From the NCBI RefSeq assembly GCF_017916425.1, contig NZ_JAFMSX010000002.1:366413-430412 (forward strand): DNA of 64,000 nt, written 5' to 3'. The notes below the pieces were generated by a model. The model was given only the letters and a program-made list of their open reading frames with translations, made no database searches and was not told where the DNA came from. Both the position numbers and the translations under genes were made by a program. Positions within the stretch are counted from its first letter, which is position 1, and each line of letters begins with the position of its first letter. This DNA is from Nocardioides sp. SYSU D00065. GTDB lineage: Bacteria > Actinomycetota > Actinomycetes > Propionibacteriales > Nocardioidaceae. Of the stretch, positions 60,590-64,000 are shown one piece after another.

Positions 60590-61498
60590 TCACACCAGCT
60601 CCTCGGTGCCGAAGCGGCGTACGTAGAGGAAGACCATCGCGAGGATCGCCGCCATCAGCGTGAAGGACAGCGCCGCGGCCACCGGGTAGCCGCCGGGAAT
60701 GGCGAGGAACTGGTCGTTGATGACGTTGCCGACCATCTTGCCCCGCTGCGGACCGAGCAGCTCCATGTTGACGAAGTCGCCCGCCGCGGGGATGAAGGTG
60801 AGCAGCGTGCCCGCGAGCACGCCGGGCATCGACATCGGCAGCGTCACCGTGCGGAACGTGGTGAACCCGTTGGCGTACAGGTCGCCGCCGGCCTCGATGA
60901 CCCGCGGGTCGGCGCGCTCCAGGGAGGCGTAGATCGGCAGCACCATGAACGGCAGGAAGTTGTAGGTCAGCCCGGCCACCACGGCGACCGGGGTGTTGAT
61001 GATGTGCCCGCCCGGCAGCAGGTGCAGCGCCTCGAGGGTGCCGGCCACCCACCCCTCGTCGGCGAGGATCTGCGACCACGCGAAGGTGCGCAGGATGAAG
61101 GAGGTGAAGAACGGCGCGACGACGCAGATCATCATCAGGTTGCGCCACCGCCCGGCCTTGAACGCCATCGCGTAGGCGAGCGGGTAGGCGACCACGAACG
61201 CGAGCAGGGTGGCGAGGCCGGCGTAGAGGAAGGACCGCGCGAAGTGCGGCGCGTAGTCGGTGAGCGCGCGGAGGTAGTTCTCCACGTTGAGGTCGCGGTA
61301 GTAGTAGCCCGGGAAGCCGGGGTAGCGGCTCTGCAGGCTCACCGAGGCCAGCTGCACGAGCGGCAGCACGAAGAAGACGCCCAGCCACAGCGCGCCCGGC
61401 AGCAGCAGGAGGTACGCCGTCCAGCTGCGCTTCGCGGTCTCCTGAGCCGCGGGGGCGGGTGCGCCGGCCGGGGCCGCCGCGTGGGCGAGCGCGCTCAC
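60590..61498 (-). CDS. potB: Polyamine ABC transporter permease (PotB-like)
   Basis: A 302-residue ABC permease with six helices after a 27-residue Ala/Pro-rich N-terminus. The EAA loop is RVIEAGGDLYANGFTTFRTV. A long periplasmic loop between helices 1 and 2 (SLQSRYPGFPGYYYRDLNVENY) is typical of PotB. GTG at 61498 overlaps the ATPase stop (GTGA). Confidence 0.88.
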   Translation of the reverse strand: MSALAHAAAPAGAPAPAAQETAKRSWTAYLLLLPGALWLGVFFVLPLVQLASVSLQSRYPGFPGYYYRDLNVENYLRALTDYAPHFARSFLYAGLATLLAFVVAYPLAYAMAFKAGRWRNLMMICVVAPFFTSFILRTFAWSQILADEGWVAGTLEALHLLPGGHIINTPVAVVAGLTYNFLPFMVLPIYASLERADPRVIEAGGDLYANGFTTFRTVTLPMSMPGVLAGTLLTFIPAAGDFVNMELLGPQRGKMVGNVINDQFLAIPGGYPVAAALSFTLMAAILAMVFLYVRRFGTEELV

Positions 61499-62595
61499 GC
61501 CGCGTCCACCGGCACGCCGAACGCGTGCCCGGGGTTCCAGGTCAGCCAGACCTCGTCGCCCGGACGCAGGTCGATCGGCTCGACGTCGAGGTTCTGCTCG
61601 TAGCAGCTCCAGGTGGCCCCGCTCGGCATGTCGACGAGGTAGCTGGTGGCCACGCCCAGGAACGACACGTCGCGCACCACGCCCTTGACGTCGTTGCCGA
61701 CCCCCTCGGGCTGCTTGCGCGAGACGGTGACCTTCTCCGGTCGTACGCCGAACAGCAGCGTCCCCTCGTGCACTTGCGAGCGGGACCTGAGGATCTTCAC
61801 CTTGGTGCCGAAGACGTCGGCGAGCAGGTGCTCGCCGTCGCTGCCCTCGATCGTGCCGACGCCGGTGTTGGCCTGGCCGAGGAACTCGGCGACGAAGCGC
61901 GTGCGGGGCAGGTCGTAGAGCTCGGCGGGAGCGCCCAGCTGCTCGATGCGTCCCCGGTTCATCACCGCGACGGTGTCGGCCATCGTCATGGCCTCCTCCT
62001 GGTCGTGGGTCACGTGGATGAAGGTGAGGCCGACCTCGGTCTGGATGCGCTTGAGCTCGACCTGCATCTCGCGGCGCAGCTTCAGGTCGAGCGCGCCGAG
62101 CGGCTCGTCGAGCAGCAGCACCTCGGGGTGGTTGACCAGGGCGCGCGCCAGCGCGACCCGCTGCTGCTGGCCGCCGGAGAGCTGCGCGGGCCGGCGCCCG
62201 GCGAACTGGCTCATCTGCACCAGCTCGAGCGCCTCGGCCGCGCGGGCGGCGGCGTCCTTGTCCTTGCGCCGCTTGGGACCGAAGGCGACGTTGTCGCGGA
62301 TCGTGAGGTGCGGGAAGAGCGCGTAGGACTGGAAGACGGTGTTGACGGGCCGCTCGTAGGGGCGCGAGCCGGTGAGGTCGGTGTCGCCGATGAGCACCCG
62401 CCCGGACGTGGGCTGCTCCAGCCCGGCGACCATCCGCAGCGTCGTGGTCTTCCCGCACCCCGAGGGACCCAGCAGGGCGAAGAACGAGCCCCGGGGGACG
62501 GACAGGTCGATCGCGTCGACCGCGGTGAAGTCGCCGAAGGACTTGGTCACGCTCTCGAGCTGCAGGTCGCCGCGGGCCTCGCGGAATCCGGCCAT
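61495..62595 (-). CDS. potA: Polyamine ABC transporter ATP-binding protein (PotA-like)
   Basis: A 366-residue ABC ATPase: Walker A GPSGCGKTT (about 43-51), Q-loop VFQSYALFPHL, signature LSGGQQQRVALARAL, Walker B VLLLDEPLGALD and a C-terminal TOBE domain (about 290-355). This is the CUT1/PotA subclass used for polyamines, sugars and iron. The ATG lies one base after the SBP stop, so the two are tightly coupled. Confidence 0.92.
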   Translation of the reverse strand: MAGFREARGDLQLESVTKSFGDFTAVDAIDLSVPRGSFFALLGPSGCGKTTTLRMVAGLEQPTSGRVLIGDTDLTGSRPYERPVNTVFQSYALFPHLTIRDNVAFGPKRRKDKDAAARAAEALELVQMSQFAGRRPAQLSGGQQQRVALARALVNHPEVLLLDEPLGALDLKLRREMQVELKRIQTEVGLTFIHVTHDQEEAMTMADTVAVMNRGRIEQLGAPAELYDLPRTRFVAEFLGQANTGVGTIEGSDGEHLLADVFGTKVKILRSRSQVHEGTLLFGVRPEKVTVSRKQPEGVGNDVKGVVRDVSFLGVATSYLVDMPSGATWSCYEQNLDVEPIDLRPGDEVWLTWNPGHAFGVPVDAA

Positions 62596-62596
62596 G

Positions 62597-63847
62597 TCAG
62601 TTCCCCATCACCTTGGTGGACCACAGGTCGGCGAACTCGATGTCCTCGTCGGCGTCGAGCACGCGGAATTGCTGGATGTTGCTGTCCGCGATGAACTCCG
62701 CCGTGGGGAAGATCCACTGGCTCTCGGCCAGCTCCGGGTCGATCTTCTCCATCTCGGCCTGGGCGCCGTCGACGGGACAGACGTAGTTGACCCAGGCCGC
62801 CACCTGCGCGGCGACCGCGGGGTCGTAGTAGTAGTCCATGAGCCGCTGCGCGTTGCTGCGGTGCGTGGAGGTGATGGGGACCATCAGGTTGTCCGACCAG
62901 AGCGTGCCCCCGGACTCGGGGATGGTGAAGGTCCAGCTCGGGTTCCCGGTGTCGAAGGCCAGGACGAAGATGTCGCCGCTCCAGGTGATGCCGGCGACGG
63001 CGTTGCCGCTGGTGAGGTCCTCCATGTAGGAGTTGCCCTTCACCTTGCGGATGTAGCCCTCCTCGATCTTCTGCTCGATGAAGTCCAGCGCGCTCTCGAA
63101 CTCCGCCCGGCCCCAGCCGCTGCTGATGTCGACGCCCTGCGACTGCATCACCAGCCCGGCGGTGTCGCGGAACTCGGAGAGGACGACGATGCGGCCCTTC
63201 AGGTCCTCCGTCCACAGGTCGTCGAGCGACCTCAGCTCGCGGCCGACCTCGTCCCGGTTGTAGCCGATCCCCGCGAAGCCGCTCTGCCAGGTGATCGAGT
63301 GGTTGCGGCCGGGGTCGAAGGAGACGTCCTTGAGCGGCTGGAGCAGGTTGCCCACCACGTTGGGCATCTGGATCAGCTCGAGCGGCTGGCACAGCTGGTC
63401 GCGGATGACCCGCGCCGCCATCCAGTCCGTCAGGGTGATGATGTCGCGGTCGATGCTCTGCCCCGCGCGCAGCTGGGGGCCGATCTTGGCGTAGTAGGAG
63501 TCGTTGTCGTCGATGTCCTCGCTGTAGCTGACCTCGATGCCCGTCTGCTGCTCGAACGCCGTGAGCGTCGGCGACCTGGTCTCCTTGCCGTTCATGTCGA
63601 GGTAGGCCGTCCAGTTGGCCCACTTGAGGATCTTCTCCGTGCTGGAGACGTCCTCGGGCAGCTCCAGCGCCGCGGCGCCACCCGACGGCGGCGGAGGCGG
63701 TGCGCAGCCGGTCAGCGCGAGCCCGGCGCCGGCGGCCACGCCCGTGCCCAGGAGCGCGCGACGGCTGAGCCCCCCGGACGCCGCCGCGGCCACGGCAGCC
63801 GCCGGCTGCGACATCGGGCGCCGTGCCCGGCGCGGGATCGGTGTCAT
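62597..63847 (-). CDS. potD: Polyamine-binding lipoprotein (PotD/PotF-like)
   Basis: A 416-residue extracytoplasmic substrate-binding protein. The N-terminus combines twin arginines (SRRALLGTG) with a lipobox ALTGC, suggesting Tat or Sec export and lipid anchoring. The mature part begins a PotD-type fold (ILKWANWTAYLD, FEQQTGIEVSYSEDIDDNDSY), and acidic/aromatic residues that could cage a polyamine are present. The strongest evidence for polyamines is the GABA pathway encoded by the same operon. ATG 63847; 28 bp after the aldehyde dehydrogenase. Confidence 0.88.
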   Translation of the reverse strand: MTPIPRRARRPMSQPAAAVAAAASGGLSRRALLGTGVAAGAGLALTGCAPPPPPSGGAAALELPEDVSSTEKILKWANWTAYLDMNGKETRSPTLTAFEQQTGIEVSYSEDIDDNDSYYAKIGPQLRAGQSIDRDIITLTDWMAARVIRDQLCQPLELIQMPNVVGNLLQPLKDVSFDPGRNHSITWQSGFAGIGYNRDEVGRELRSLDDLWTEDLKGRIVVLSEFRDTAGLVMQSQGVDISSGWGRAEFESALDFIEQKIEEGYIRKVKGNSYMEDLTSGNAVAGITWSGDIFVLAFDTGNPSWTFTIPESGGTLWSDNLMVPITSTHRSNAQRLMDYYYDPAVAAQVAAWVNYVCPVDGAQAEMEKIDPELAESQWIFPTAEFIADSNIQQFRVLDADEDIEFADLWSTKVMGN

Positions 63848-63875
63848 CTGTCCAGGTCCTCCGCTCAGCGCGAGC

Positions 63876-64000
63876 TCAGCTCTCGATGTTGGCCATGACG
63901 TGCTTGATGCGGGTGTAGTCCTCGAAGCCGTACATCGACAGGTCCTTGCCGTAGCCGGACTTCTTGTAGCCGCCGTGGGGCATCTCGGCCACGAGCGGGA
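63876..64000 (-). CDS. Aldehyde dehydrogenase, C-terminal part (probably aminobutyraldehyde dehydrogenase)
   Basis: Only the last 41 codons are in the window; the gene runs off the right edge. The residues include EMPHGGYKKSGYGKD and YGFEDYTRIKHVM, the C-terminal pattern of NAD-dependent aldehyde dehydrogenases acting on 4-aminobutyraldehyde and betaine aldehyde. This step would link putrescine breakdown to the GABA produced for gabT downstream. The precise substrate cannot be read from this fragment. Confidence 0.8.
   Translation of the reverse strand, partial: PLVAEMPHGGYKKSGYGKDLSMYGFEDYTRIKHVMANIES

Overview
The window is about 72-75% GC by eye. Genes are tightly packed, GTG starts are frequent, and many adjacent genes overlap by 4 bp (GTGA/ATGA). 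Together with DUF3263, LytR_C, DUF3027, DUF2530, CGNR, XPB-type helicase and FHA/PP2C genes and a CIRCE-controlled groEL, this points to a Nocardioides-like actinobacterium (order Propionibacteriales). That assignment is inference; there is no 16S gene here. I see no tRNA, rRNA, CRISPR array, insertion sequence or origin, and no gene-free stretch above 300 bp. The longest gaps are 370-569, 9784-9968, 11879-12113 and 48089-48334, and their contents are listed as features.

Layout. 1-2352: trehalose genes (otsA partial at the left edge, otsB) around two small actinobacterial genes. 2312-5246: a leftward glycosylation operon (lipid-linked GT2, GtrA flippase-like protein, large GT-C-like membrane protein). 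5383-7128: a SAM-I riboswitch controlling a threonine-synthase-family enzyme and a MoaD-like sulfur carrier. 7235-9783: SGNH hydrolase, methyltransferase and ATP-grasp protein. 9969-11878: TadE/TadG-like envelope proteins. 11894-13805: groEL behind two CIRCE operators. 13847-15240: a coiled-coil repeat protein and a lipoprotein.

15237-26018: a molybdenum hydroxylase (form II 'CO dehydrogenase-like') region. It has maturation genes (MocA-like, MoxR AAA, CoxE-like VWA, XdhC), a GAF-type regulator, a secreted ScyD-like protein and the coxS-L-M-G structural genes. 26023-30908: alkB, a GntR regulator, an HD hydrolase, a DUF2236 protein, a MerR-alcohol dehydrogenase pair and DUF1360. 30991-35486: XPB helicase, a CGNR regulator and a helicase-associated protein. 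35568-38678: PP2C phosphatase, FHA and RDD-FHA signalling genes. 38685-46214: subtilase, cold-shock protein, MFS, DUF3027, methyltransferase, DUF2530 and a purine permease. 46307-48088: MarR plus MFS efflux. 48085-52727: the str operon (rpsL, rpsG, fusA, tuf). 52758-53336: mug-type glycosylase.

53347-64000: a leftward operon of ten genes or more for uptake of a polyamine (PotABCD-like ABC transporter) and its breakdown through aminobutyraldehyde, GABA and succinate semialdehyde. It also holds a saccharopine-dehydrogenase-like protein, a second aminotransferase, an AraC regulator and a VOC protein.

The most interesting unit is SAM-I riboswitch + ThrC-like enzyme + MoaD-like carrier. A SAM OFF-switch makes little sense for threonine synthesis but fits methionine synthesis. 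The pair could be a protein-thiocarboxylate route from O-phosphohomoserine to homocysteine, analogous to CysM/CysO for cysteine. Other notable signals are a shared CCAAC direct repeat in front of both cox promoters, a 13-bp inverted repeat that would hide the coxS ribosome-binding site in read-through mRNA, an apparent ACG start codon on an MFS gene, and a 42-bp in-frame tandem repeat.
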